Part shown: positions 42,878 through 54,659 of the stretch, piece after piece
Layout of the letters: the number at the start of each line of letters is the position of its first letter
Numbering within the stretch: the stretch's first letter is position 1
Source: Hirsutella rhossiliensis
Lineage: Eukaryota; Ascomycota; Sordariomycetes; Hypocreales; Ophiocordycipitaceae
Direction of reading: 5' to 3'
DNA length: 64,000 bases
Assembly (NCBI RefSeq): GCF_020360975.1
Contig: NW_025408676.1
Location: forward strand, 1,798,001-1,862,000
Notes under the pieces: model-generated
Database searches by the model: none
Seen by the model: the letters and a program-made list of their open reading frames with translations, nothing else
What the model was told of the DNA's origin: nothing
Position numbers and translations under genes: made by a program

Positions 42878-45800
42878 TTGACAGCGCGGCCACCCCGGCA
42901 GACCACAGGTGAAGAACAGGATCGACCGAGACGAAACGAGGCAGCGAGACCTTCGCGGCCCGTGGAGCAGCGAAAGAGGACGCGCCACCCCGACCGTGAT
43001 CGGCCCCTGACGAAACGCATTCGGGGCCATCCGGGGCAGAGGAAGAAGGAGTTGCAGGCGGAGGAATTGGCCAGTGTCTTGTGTTACCTCGAGGAGGAAT
43101 TTGCTACGAAGGAGAGACTATCCAACGAGCAAACTTGGTGCACACCAGTACCGCACGAGAGGAAGGTATCGACGGTGCGAAGGTTCTATCGGGCGTTCCA
43201 CGATGTGAGCACCTTGCCGATAATGACCTGCATGATGTGCTACCGCAAGCGCACAAGGAGGGAGTTGAGGGAGAGCACATGGGACCAATGGAGGTCAAGC
43301 AGCGTTCCAAAAGGCGGCCGGTCGCCATTTGCGTGCCGGAGCTGCTTTCCCCAGGACGAGTCCGTCTCGATTTGTGTGGAGTGTGCTCGATGCTTGGGGC
43401 GCGGGAACCTGTCGCCGGCTGTCCACCTTCACAGTCGCCTCGGCTGTGAGCACATGTTCCCCGACGAGCTTAATGGCCTGACGCCGGTCGAGGAGAAGCT
43501 CATCTCGCTGAACTCGTGTTACGGCTTTGTGACGAGGTATAGCATTCCGGGCGGGCAGCGGCAGGCCGTGAGGTATCCGAGACACGTCAAGGGCCACATC
43601 ACGGTGTTCCCAAACAACGTGCAGGAGCTGGCGAGAAAGGTGCTCCCGCACCCGCTCTTGCAAACAATGGACGAGATACATGTCTCGTGGCAGGGCGCGG
43701 AGAAGCCAGCACCGAGCGACTTGTCGGGTCTCTTGTCGGTGAGGCGTCAAGTCGTCGAGAGAGCGCTTGTCTGGTTGAAGAAGAACAATCCCCATTACGC
43801 CGACATTGAGATCGACAAGGCGGAAATGGATAGTTGGGGAACCCCATCGCACGGTGTGCCGTCGATGGTGTACGGACGCATGGAGCGGAACGAGCCGTCT
43901 GCGTGGGAGAAGACGCGAACGGCACAGGTCGTGCCGCCCGCAGAGCGGGCCATGGACGGCGATAGTTCGGCGGAGATCGAGGAAGTCCTTGCTCGGCTCC
44001 ACCAGGGACAAGACGTATCGGACAGGCCGAGTCGAGAATCCGACGGGGATGGAGCGGATGGGACTAATGATGCCGAGCCCGAAGACGGGGCCAAAATGAT
44101 CAACGAGATAACCTCTTCCGGCATGTTTGCGTTGGACGGACCGCCGGACGTGTCGGACGCGGAGAAGCTCCGCTTTGCTTGCAATGCCGTGAGCGGCGAC
44201 GGGGCCGAGGACGGCCGGCCGGGGCCGAGGGCATGGATAAGGTCGGCGGGGGCAGGTCGAGGCGGTATGGATGTCTGTGAGCCGTACATTCACGTTGGTC
44301 GTGGAGAGGAATTCGCCGACTCGCTGGACGCCTCGTTCTTCGCCAAGACCTTTCCCACCCTATTGCCGTTCGGATTTGGAGGACCACGGCTGGCGGAGGA
44401 ATTCATCCTAGGGCCGGAGGGGTCGGTCAATCCGCGCGGTACGGCTGCCGGAGAAGAGACGGCCGCGCGAGATCTCCTGTCGTCTCGGAACATGAGCCTT
44501 CGGACGTGGGCCGGCATCGTGCTGCGGCGCCATGGTGGCCGATTCGCGACGCATGCCATCTTCTCGTTTCTCCTTTTCAACATGGACGTGCGGTCGAGGA
44601 ATCGTCGTGTCAGCATGCTCAGCGTGACGCGGAAGAATTTCCCCGAGGTAGAGCGCATCGTACAGTCGCTCACCGCAGATAGGTTGGCGGCGGCCAGGGT
44701 GGAGTTGAGAGCTCGGGCACGACCACCGATGATGGCGTGAAGGAGCTTCTAAGATGCCTTTCGCTATACGGCTACCGGCAGCCCATGTCGAGGGAACTCC
44801 GTCTGAGCATGCGACGCAAGATCCAGTCACTCATCTTGTGTCGTGGCGTGCCTGCAATCTGGTTCACGCTCAACCCGAACGACATCACGAACCCGGTGAA
44901 GCTGAGACTGGCGGCGTACCGCACACGTGATCCTGAAGCGGCCGAGGCATTTCTGAGAAGCCTCGACATGGCGTTCAAACGTGCGCGGCTGGCCATCTCG
45001 GACCCGTTGAGCTCGGCCGAATTCTTCCACCGAGAGATGACGTTGTTCTTCGAAAATTACGTCAGAGTGGGCGAGGAGTCGGTATTCGGGCGCATCAGCC
45101 ACTATTACGGCGCCGTGGAGACCAACGAGCGAGGGCGCTTCATGTTCACGGACTGCTCTGGCTGCAGGGAAATGCGCATCTAAGCTCAATGCTTGTCGAT
45201 ATCCACGGCGAGGATCAAGCGGCATACCGAGAGCGCATTGTCAGATACGTCGACAGCGTCTTTTCCGAGGTATGGCGCGGGGGGCGGCGTGTTGGCCTGT
45301 GTCCTCCGTTCAGTCAAACCCGAGAAAGCTGACGAACAAGACAGGATCTGGACCAGGAAGGTTTCTGCGCAATCCAGGCAGAGCGATCGGTAACATCAGA
45401 TATATCGCAGTTGCTGGGCGATGAACGGCAATTTTCAGCCTCGTTCGACGAGGAAGCGAACTTCTGTGCCGGCGCGACGCAGATCCATACCCATAGCCCG
45501 ACCTGCGTCAAGTACTCGCTGGGCAAAGGGGGGCGCAAGAGTGATTTATGTCGTTTCAAGGCGCCGTGGGGACTGGTCGACGAGACGGCCTTCACGGGAG
45601 ACGGCGTGCTGCGGATTCGGAGGTCGCACAGCATGGTGAATCGGTGGAACAAGGCGATTGCCGTGGGGCTTCGCCACAACCATGACATATCCTTCATCGC
45701 CACACAGCGCAAGACCATGGCCCTCGTCTTCTACGTCACCAACTATGCGACCAAGGTAGAGGACCCCGTGTGGAAGCGCGTCGTCGCGGCCGCGGATCTC

Positions 45801-48800
45801 TTGCCTCCCAGAGCAGGCGACGGAATGGCCGACGACGCGGAGGTTCGTGGAGGCGAAGGTGGCGGGGACGATGGCAAACAAAACAGGACACGACAATTCT
45901 TGATGAAGGTGGCGAATCGCGTGTTTACGGAGAGGCCGTTATCGCAGGTCGAGGTTATTGCGGATCTTCTGGGATACCCGACTGAACTGACGAATAACGG
46001 TGCCTGGGCGTTCCTGAACGTTTCGGTGCTCTACTGGCACGTCTTCCGACAATGGCCGCACCTTCGACGGGAAAGCGGCGCATCCACTGCAGATGGTTCC
46101 GTGGACGAGTCAATACTCGTCGAAGAAGCAGGCCAGAGGATTTGCCGCGTCGAGGCATATCGTCATCGGGGAGATGTCCTTCGAGGGCTGTGTCTCTACG
46201 ACTATATTTCGCTGGTCAGGCTGAAGCGCAACGACACGGACAAGAGGCCCGCCGCCTGGGGGGAGGTCCCGCTCGAGAGCGGCTGGGCTCCGGGGAGCCG
46301 TTGGGTGCAGGTGCTCAGGCGACCGGGCAAGCAGGCCATGGTCTGCCTCGATGGGTATTTGAGCAAGGATTTCGACGAAGACGACGAAGGGTCGTGCTAC
46401 CGAAGGTGCGTTTGTCGTCGACGGACCAGGGGTGTCGGGTCGAGAAGGCTAATTTCCACGTCGAAGAGCGGCTGTGCAGCATCTTGCGCTATTCGTGCCG
46501 TGGGAGTCCTTCTTAGGTGAAGAAAGCGGTGGCATCGACCGCATATGGAGGCGGGAACGAGCAGCTCTGGTCCCGAGGATATCATGTTACGTCGATAACG
46601 TGCAGTTGCTGCGACGGTCGGCCGAAGATGCAAAGCGGGACGCCAAGCAGTGGGCAGCCTCATCCGGGGACCGTGACGCCACGGCAGTACATCCGGACGA
46701 GGATGGCACTGGGAGGCGGGTGTCGAGCCTGGATCGGTATACCAGGCCGACAGTACCGGAAACACGATGCGTCTAATCGACGTTGTCAGAAGCTCGATCG
46801 GGGCGAACCAAATCACGGCCGGCTCGCCAGAGCTCACGGCGATGATGCAGGAGCTCAGCCGCTTCCAGCAATTGGCGTTGTCGTCGTCTTCCGAGTTCCA
46901 GGCCGCAATACTATCCGAACGGGGCCCAAGACGAATCAACATCCCGGGGCGGGCATTCTCCGGAGCCAGAATACCGCCGCAGAGTCAGGTTAGGGCCATA
47001 AAGTCGCAGCAAACCTGTGCATCCAGGGAGAGGGAGAAGATGATCCGGGGCATACAAAGCGTGCCCACGGCAGCAGTGACTGATCGTCGGGCGGCGGTGC
47101 GCAGCGTGCTCACGGGGTTCGGGGATGACGATATCCAGATGACGGCGGCGGACCTCGAGGAAACGGTAGAGGAGGCCAGCGCGGGAATGGAGATCCGGCT
47201 TGGCACCTCAACCTCCTTTATCGAGGCGGGTAAGGCCCTGGTAGCGAGGTTCACGCTGAACAAGAAGCAGGCGATCGCCTTCCTAATCATATGCCGTCAG
47301 CTTGACCTAATACGGCGCAGGGAAAAGGCAACGTGCGTCAGCTGTGCCAATTCGTCGGTGGAGAGGGCGGAACGGGCAAGTCGCGAGTTATCGAGGCGCT
47401 CGTCGAGCTCTTCGCGTCCAAGGATCAATCGAATCGCCTGATAATAACGGCGACGTCAGGGACTGCAGCAGCACGGATCAACGGCATCACGATCCACCCG
47501 CCTGCGGGTTCTCCAAAGATCTCGCGGCAGTCGCAAACACGGGCAAGGATCTCGACGGGGTGCGAATGCCGAACCAGGCGGAGCGGTTCGTCCACGGGCA
47601 GTCCCGGATGGACTGGCAGGAGAAGGACGTGCTTGTCGTTGACGAGGTTAGCATGCTCGGGGCGCGGACGCTACACGCAGTCAACGAGCAGCTCTGCCGG
47701 CTGCGCGGGTCGCACCGGGATTTTGGAGGGGATCCCCATCGTCCTCTTCTGCGGAGACTTCCACCAATTCCGCCCGGTCCAAGAGCGGTCGATCCTCCTC
47801 CCCCAGCACGGTTGTCTCGTGGGACATGGACAACTCTTTCAAGGCCGAGCAACGGCACCAGCACGACAAGGCGCACGCGCTGTGGAAGAGGTTCACGGCG
47901 GTCGTCATGCTGGACGAGCAAGTGCGCGCCGCCGACGACCCAGAGCTGCAGAGGCTGTTAAAGCGAATCCGACTGGGTGTGCAGGACCGCACGGATCTGG
48001 ACCTCCTCAACACCAGGTGCTACCAGGAGGGTAGGCAGATCCCGTGGGCATCAGGCATCACCGTGGTGACGCCGCTGAACAGGAACCGGTGGAACCTGAA
48101 CATGGAGGCCAGCTTGGCGTTCCAGATCCAGCACCGGTCGACGTTACGCATCTTCATATCCGGCCATAAATGGAAGGAGGGCTTGCCGACGGAGGAGGAG
48201 GCCATCATGATCCTAAACCAGGGCGACGATAGCGCAATACCGGTGCCGGCCGTCTTCATGTTCGTGCCGGGGATGCCGGTCGTCGTGAACCACAACACCC
48301 ACCAGGGGTTAAAGCTGGTGAACGGTGCCAGCTACGCGGCGCTGGAGGTTATCCTCGACAAGTCGTACCCGGGGCATCGCATCTCGGCCGACATGACGAT
48401 CCATTTCGGCCGCCGGCGGGATAATGCTAGAGTCCGAGACGACGAAAGATGTTCAATTCGTCGGGATGCCGCCAGGCACGATCTTGTTGACGCCCATGAC
48501 CGTCAAGATACAATGCCAGCGAAAGAGGCCGTGGCAGCAGAACGACGTCAGTCGAAAGGGCCTGCCCTGTACGGCAGCCTTCGCGTGCACAGACTATAAA
48601 GTGCAGGGCAGGACGCTCGAGCGTGTGGCTCTGGAGCTGCGGGGGACGCGGACGTCAAACATCGAGGGACGCGCCGTGTCCTCGCAGTGCGACCCGTACA
48701 GCCTGTACGTGCAGCTGTCCCGCTGCCCGACGTTGGATGGCATCATGCTCGTCTCCAAAGTGCGGGAGAGAGACTTGGTGGGCAACAAAGTCCCGGACGA

Positions 48801-48918
48801 GATGACCGACGCAGAAGCGAGGCTGGGTCGGCTGAGTGACAAGACTGTTCGCGAGGCCTTGGAATGGCTAGACGTTGATTCCTTAGACCCTGCGGGCTTG
48901 CACGTGAAGCTATCGTGA
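42878..48918 (+). pseudogene. Helitron 3 Rep-helicase, multiple frameshifts
   Basis: The order and motifs match Helitron 2: Cys-rich DUF6570-like start (CMMCYRK ... CRSCFPQD ... CVECAR), SLDASFFAKTFPTLLPFG, HUH motif LHVHGLLWLQG (readable only after a shift near 45138), two-tyrosine YVTNYATK, Walker A GGEGGTGKSRVIEAL, Walker B LVVDEVSML, motif III CGDFHQFRPV, TDYKVQGRTL and QLSRCPTLDG. Two introns correspond to those of Helitron 2 (45270..45344 and 46406..46466). Frame changes fall near 44715, 45138, 46770, 47320, 47500, 47730, 47800 and 48410. Confidence 0.85.
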
Positions 48919-49379
48919 TGCCGGGCGCTAGACGGCACCGTGCTCGTGTCAGGGGTGCGGCCCGTGCGGGAGAGAGGTTCGGTGGCCAAAGGCAAACCAA
49001 GTTCGCGAGTGTGTGCGCAAGGCGCGAGGCCTAGCCTGGTTGGGTCAGTCAGGCCCTGTCCCGGCTCTAAAAATCGGCTCGGTCCTCAGAAGGAAAGGCA
49101 AGGCAAAGGGCACGGGCCAAAATGCAGCGAAAGGCACAAGGCACCAATGACAAGGAAGCTTGCAAGGAGGGGCTAGGACGAGAGAGGGAAAAAAAGTCTG
49201 GGCCAATCAGAAGGCGGGATTTTCGAGGGTTAAAAATTTTTGGGGGTTTCGGTTTTGGGTTTCTCCGCGTCCAGAAGAGCCTTTCGTTCCTCAAGGCAAA
49301 GAGGCAATTTTTCTAGCCAACGGGAAGCCGAGAAAGCTAGCGAATCAGAGGCGCGGATTCGGGGGGCAAAAAAGCGCGG
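48919..49379. other. Helitron 3 downstream non-coding region
   Basis: No gene. 48919..48980 repeats part of the gene's own 3' coding sequence (CGCTAGACGGCACCGTGCTCGTGTC resembles CGTTGGATGGCATCATGCTCGTCTC at 48730), a short internal duplication. The remainder is purine-rich. Confidence 0.45.
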
Positions 49380-49584
49380 CATAGAAATCCTTTCGTTCCT
49401 CAAGGCAAGAAGAAGCCTTTCGTTCCTCAAGGCACAGGGCAAGAACCTTTCGTCACTACGTTCGTACCTCACTTCGTTCCTCAAGGCAAAGAGTGGTCTC
49501 GCAGGGTAAGAAGAAGCCTTTCGTTCCTCAAGGCAAAAGAGTGGTCTCGCAGGGTAAGAAGAAGCCTTTCGTTCCTCAAGGCAT
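49380..49584. repeat. Helitron 3 tail: CCTTTCGTTCCTCAAGGC tandem array
   Basis: CTTTCGTTCCTCAAGGC appears four times here at 49391, 49413, 49517 and 49565, with a fifth upstream at 49283. The last two are within a 48-bp unit that also has AAAGAGTGGTCTCGCAGGGT. AAGAACCTTTCGTCACTACG and CACTTCGTTCCTCAAGGCA are shared with the Helitron 2 tail. The last copy ends exactly where sequence related to a pogo 5' end begins. Confidence 0.7.
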
Positions 49585-49589
49585 TATGG

Positions 49590-50943
49590 TGCACGGTATT
49601 TGCATGTAACATAACGTAATCCACCCCCTTCCCGGTCAGACCCCCTACTCGGTCAGAAAAATTCCCCACCGCCGCGACCCACACTTATGGCAAGACAAAC
49701 CGAGCACAATGACGGCGACGGGAGACCAATTGGTTCCACGCGAAGAACGGGTCCTGCTCGCCGTCAGGGCCTATCAGCAGGGCCAATTCGAAAGTACCCG
49801 CAAGGCAGCGGCCGCATACGACGTCCCTCAATCGACAGTATCTGATCGACTGCGCGGTGTCATTCGCCGACGCGACGCTCAGGTGAACAACCTAAAGTTG
49901 ACGGCGACGGAAGAGACTGCCCTGGTACAATGGATCTTGTCGATGGACGAGCGAGGAATGCCGCCGACAGTGGCTTACACTCGTCGGATGGCCAACTTAT
50001 TGCTTTCCGAGCGAGGCAAAGATCCTGTCGGGGAGAACTGGGTGCGGAAGTTTGTTGGCCGCCACGGCGAAATCAAGGCAAAGTACTCGCCGATACGATT
50101 ATCAACGCGCCAAATGCGAAGACCCCCAAAAGATCCAAGGATGGTACGATCGAGTCGCGGCGACGAAACAGAAATGGGGGATTCTTGACGAGGATGTCTA
50201 TAACTTTGATGAGACGGGGTTTCAAATGGGAGTCGCCGCAACGGCGAGAGTCCTTACCCGGTCTGACCGGCGAGGTCGGGCAATACTCACGCAGCCTGGA
50301 AATCGCGAATGGGTTACTGTGATCGAGTCTATCAATTGCCAAGGTTGGGCTTTACCGGCGAAGGTTATCTTCCAGGGCAAGTTACACCAAGCAAGCTGGT
50401 ACGAATCAGGAGTGCCCGATGACTGGCATATCGCCGTTAGTGAGAACGGCTGGACTTCCGACGACCTTGCTTTGAATTGGCTAAAGGAAGTCTTTGATCC
50501 GAATACACGGCGCCGTACGGTTGGTACGCATCGACTTCTTATTCTTGACGGGCACGGTAGCCACGTCACGCCGGAATTTGACAAGTACTGTACGGCCAAT
50601 TCCATTGTGGTACTCCAAATGCCTGCACATTCCTCACATCTCTTGCAGCCCCTTGATGTCGGGTGCTTTTCGCCGTTGAAAACAATATATGGCCGGAAGG
50701 TTCAAGAGAAAATGCTCGCTGGGATCCATCATATCGACAAGCAGGACTTCCTTCCTATATACTTAGAGGCTCGCCGACAAGCACTTTCGCCGTCGAATAT
50801 CCGAAGCGGATTTATGGCAACAGGCCTCTTTCCGTTCGACCCAAACAAGGTATTATCGCGGTTACAAGTTCAGGTTGACAAAGTTGGTAACGATCACGGC
50901 GACAAGAATAGGGCCCAATTATCTATACACCTCCTTTTATTAA
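49590..50943 (+). pseudogene. pogo/Fot1-like transposase, copy 1, 3' truncated
   Basis: ATG at 49709. N-terminal psq-type HTH (AAAAYDVPQSTVSDRLRG), CENP-B-like helix (SMDERGMPPTVAYTRRMAN), then a one-base shift near 50090 into the frame carrying DDE_1: YNFDETGFQMGV, LLILDGHGSHVTPEF, LQPLDVGCFSPLK and SGFMATGLFPFDPNKVL. All three acidic positions are present. Homology to the copy at 59697..61670 stops near 50910 and the MULE begins at 50944, so the C-terminus and 3' TIR are lost. Confidence 0.8.
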
Positions 50944-53829
50944 GGGGGTGATTATCGATCCACCACTTTCTACTAAAAATCCACCATAGTGGGTCAATCT
51001 GTGGCTGGTTCGCGCCAGAGCCCGGGCCCTGCCAATTGTGCGCGATCCCGACCACCAACTTGGAGGCGCGAGCAACGCAATTGATGCCGTAATTGATGCC
51101 GCAATTGATGCCGCAAAGTGATGCCGGCCGTGGTGCATCAATACGTGTGTAGGAAGGAAGGTCATTTTTAGAGTCATAGGAGGCGCAATTCTGCCAATTC
51201 AAAGGCAAAGGCGAAGGCAGTAGTAACTACAGCTCGTCATCGGCCAATTCTTGCTGCAAACGCTCCTCTGCATCTATCTCCTTTTCCATTATATTAAAAT
51301 CGGCCAAACGGTCATCTTCGTCCTCGGTATCTTCCCCTCTTCCTCTTGACGGCAAGGGAACCCCCTGCAAGGTCCACTGTGTGGCCGGCTGCGTGGCCTG
51401 ATAACAGAGGATTGTGTCCTGGGTCTCGCCAGCAAGCTCATATTGAGAGTCGTCAGCGGCAGCAGCGGCGCGCTGATACGCCCGTGGCATCTCTGTACCC
51501 GGCTCGTAGGAATCCCCGTGTGTTTGAAGGTATTCCAACCCCTGCTTCGTCATATTAGCAGCGGCAGCAGTGGCCGCCTTCGGCGCCTTGGCCCTCCCCT
51601 TGGCTCTTCTCTCAACCTTGCCGTCAGCCTTGCGCTTTCTTGTGCCTGTGCCAGTGAGTGCTACCGGCGCTGTTGACGGCGGTGGCCTGGTGGCCTCGTC
51701 ACGCTCGGCTCTCTCAGTGATCTCGAATGCCGAGGAATTGCGGCGTGTGCTTTTCTCGAGGTTCAATGAGCCCTTGGGTCGGCCTTTGCCGCGCACAGGC
51801 AGTGGCTCGAGGGGAACGTCGTTAGAGTTCGTGGCCTGAGGGTTTTCGCGATGCCAGAATTCGTCCACGTGACTCATTTCGAAGGGAACAGCGCCGGCGG
51901 CGCCAACGCCGGCGACAGCGGCATCTTTAAGTCGATTGAAGATATCGTGCCGGCAGGGAAGGCCGAGTGTGGCCTTAATGCTGCAGTGGTGCTGAAGATC
52001 ACAGCGGCCGGGCGGTGGCTTTGACTTGTCAGTGACTTCCCTAGGCACAGCGCGGAATTCCTTTCCTATCGTCTTGAGCGCCCAAGACGAGAGATTTGGC
52101 CTGATTTTGACGAAAATCGGGCTAATAGTAGACGTAGATGTCTTATGTATGCCAATCTGCTGCGAATTGAGTATCTCGTCCGACTGGTGCCTCAGAAGGC
52201 CTTAAAACGCTGGAAAACAGAGGTCAAATCGCCCGTCGAGGTCCACAGGAACCGCTTCATCGAGGCATGCATGCCCTCAACGATAGAGGTTGTTGTATGG
52301 CCTAGGTGCCGCACCCGGTTAACGAAGCACAGCACGATCTTCTCCTTCCAGCGGTCTAGCCACGTATTCACAGCGTATGCTATAGCGGCCTCTGGGTGAC
52401 GGCCGGGTTCCTTGAACGTCTGTAGCCGTTGCTCGTAAGCGGCTTCATCAGGGGCGTTGACGAGAGAATGCCATTCTTTCAGGAAGGTGGTGAACTTAGG
52501 GTCGCGAATAACCCGATTTTTATCGTCCCTCTTCGCCTTAGGGAAGTACGCCTTGCAATTCGCAAGAACGTTCTTGTTGACGTGCCAGCGGCAGAGCAGG
52601 CAGATTACTAGCCGAAGCGCTGGGAAGGAAACGATGGCTTTCATTAAGGCAAGCTCTCGATCCGTGACGATGACCCGTGGCATCGGAATCCCCTCTTCTT
52701 CGGCTAGCTCTAGCAGGCACTGTAGTGACCACCTGTAATGTGGCTCTGCCTCGCCGCTTAGGAAGACAGCGGCTATAGAGAAGGTCATCTTCTCTGCCGT
52801 AGAGCCACACACGTTCAAAAGAGGCATCCTGACCGGTTGGTCTTGTACGTACAGTCCAAAGGAGGACATTCGGATAACGCTTCCAAAGCTCGATGCCGGT
52901 GCGCGGTGCGATGAAAGGCCGGTCAGCCGGCCTTCCTGGTCACGTGTATCCCGGAAGAAGAAGCCGAGAGACGGGTCTTTGAGCTGATCATAAAGAAACT
53001 GCAGAGGCGTGCGGCCCGCGAGTTCTTGGGTGCGATATAGGGCGATGGCGTTGCGAATGTGCTGTGCAAGGAGGAATTTGAGATCCGGGTCATGCTCTGG
53101 GTTCTGGCAGAGCCCACGGAGCTGGCAGGTTATCAGGGCCGGCTTAAGGCCACCGTTGTACAAGTGGATGATGTGATCGAGGTTATCCGCAATAAGCTGG
53201 GCGCGATATTTGCTGTGGGTGATGGCCGGCGTCATGGGGTGGTTATGTGGCTTGAAGATTGGGTTGGAGACGCCTCCAGCTTTCGCCGCCGTAGGAAGGC
53301 TGGAGGCGAATCTTGAAGTGGCAGTCGGTCTTTTGCGTGCTCGTATTAGGCCGAGCCCTCGATTCGTGGGCGGAAGGATCGTGCTTATCGCGATACTCGC
53401 CAGCCTTCGAGCATATCAGCATCTGATACGTGATGACGCCGGCTTTCCCACCTCTCCGCGTGGTCTTCTTGATCGCAAGGGAGAAACCTTCGTCTTCGGC
53501 AGCAGCATCACAGGCGGCTTTGATAGCCTCGTGAGAGTCGAATTGGCTTGCGAAAACGGCATCCATTGCGGTGGCGGTGTTGTAGAGATATCACGAGAAG
53601 CTTCACTTTTGGTACTACTGTGTTATGCGGTGTGTTGCGCAGTGTGTTGTGCGTTGTGTTGTGCAGTCAAGCTTGCGAAAATCCGATTGTACGATGTGTA
53701 CTTCGTAGGGAAGGTACGGAGTACACATAAATAAATTTTGCGGGGGCCGGTCCTCGCCACAGCCGTAGCCACAGATTGACCCACTATGGTGGATTTTTAG
53801 TAGAAAGTGGTGGATCGATAATCACCCCC
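50944..53829 (-). mobile_element. MULE (Hop-like) with about 60-bp TIRs
   Basis: The left end GGGGGTGATTATCGATCCACC...GGTCAATCTGTGGCT (50944..51006) is repeated inverted at the right end (about 53768..53829), essentially identical over about 60 bp. The flanks show only a weak 9-10-bp similarity (TTTTATTAAG versus CATTTGTAAG), so the target duplication is doubtful. The transposase is inside on the minus strand. Confidence 0.8.
51227..53566 (-). pseudogene. MULE transposase, catalytic core broken by compensating frameshifts
   Basis: A FAR1-like N-terminal DNA-binding block (53243..53566, ending in TDCHFKIRLQ) is followed after a frame change by the MULE domain (52192..53235: GRTPLQFLYDQLKD, RMPLLNVCGS, VIVTDRELALMKAI, CRWHVNKNVL, HTTTSIVEGMHASMKRFLW). 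The first catalytic motif LLLDCTYKTNR is only readable in a third frame at about 52845..52875, with shifts on both sides. Another shift near 52185 leads to the C-terminal part with a degraded SWIM-like RCDLQHHCSIKATLGLPCRHDIF and a basic tail. Confidence 0.8.
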
Positions 53830-54659
53830 CATTTGTAAGGTACGGGTACTTGCCAGGCTCGCGCGGTACAAATGGGTGGGCGGGCTGGCGTTGGCACATA
53901 CTGTACGGGCCAAAAGGAATGTCCGCATTTTTATACAGTAGAACTTTGTAGCGCAGGTCGATTGCTGTGGCGCAGCTGTGGCTGCACCGTGTACTTTCCT
54001 TTCTCTAAGTATACGTACCTAGCGCGTCCTTACTTTGTAGCAGGGCGTTTTCTGCCTCAGGCCGCAAAGCTGCCCCCTGGGGAGTCAGAACTGGCTGACC
54101 AGGGAAGGGTGGCTTAGCAGGGGTTGGTAAGAAGCTAAAAATGGCTTATACTACTCGAGTCTTGTAGAGGTACAAAACTCTCGCACTGTGTCAGCCACAA
54201 GTACGTAACCGCAGCTCATATACCTACTTTCACAACTCATAAAAATCCGGACATCCCTTTTAGCCCCCACAGTATCTTAAAAATGGGGCATGAGTGCAAA
54301 TAGAAATATGTGTGAGTGCGAATAGTAAATCGTCCAACCGAGTTCGGTGCAACTCAAGCCCGAGAATCAGATCATTGTGGGCTCACCACAGCTCGCATAA
54401 ATTACCATCTTTGGAGCCAAGAAAGTCGCATATAATTCGGCTTCTTATGGGCCCCGGGGCGGGCTGGTAAGTGCGATGCAGTGAGGGATGCCAAAGGTTT
54501 AACCTCAAGTAGGTAGGTCCCAACGGTCGTTTGATACCTACATGTAGCTTCTCTCGAGGTGACGCTGCATCATCGTCTCGTCAATGAGGCCGCCCCTCGT
54601 CAACCTCGCCAACAAACATAGGGCCGACCTCCTCTTCTTTAGCTCTCACTCGACAAGAC
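53830..54659. other. Intergenic region upstream of the transporter gene
   Basis: No gene supported. Near 53825..53880 CACCCCCCATTTGTA and GGTACAAATGGGTG form a local inverted repeat at the MULE edge. 54240..54640 probably holds the transporter's promoter. Confidence 0.4.

Larger units (their letters stand above)
39639..49585 (+). mobile_element. Helitron 3, decayed relative of Helitron 2
   Basis: Same architecture as Helitron 2: minus-strand accessory gene (39639..41100), spacer, low-complexity 5' coding region, Rep-helicase (42878..48918) and a tail rich in CTTTCGTTCCTCAAGGC. Protein similarity to Helitron 2 is high in the core, but many frameshifts break it, so it is probably non-autonomous. 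Confidence 0.8.

Noticed and set aside
49380..49584. Regularly spaced repeats that could suggest a CRISPR array
   Set aside because: The genome is clearly eukaryotic, spacing is irregular and the spacers are themselves repeated. This is a transposon tail.
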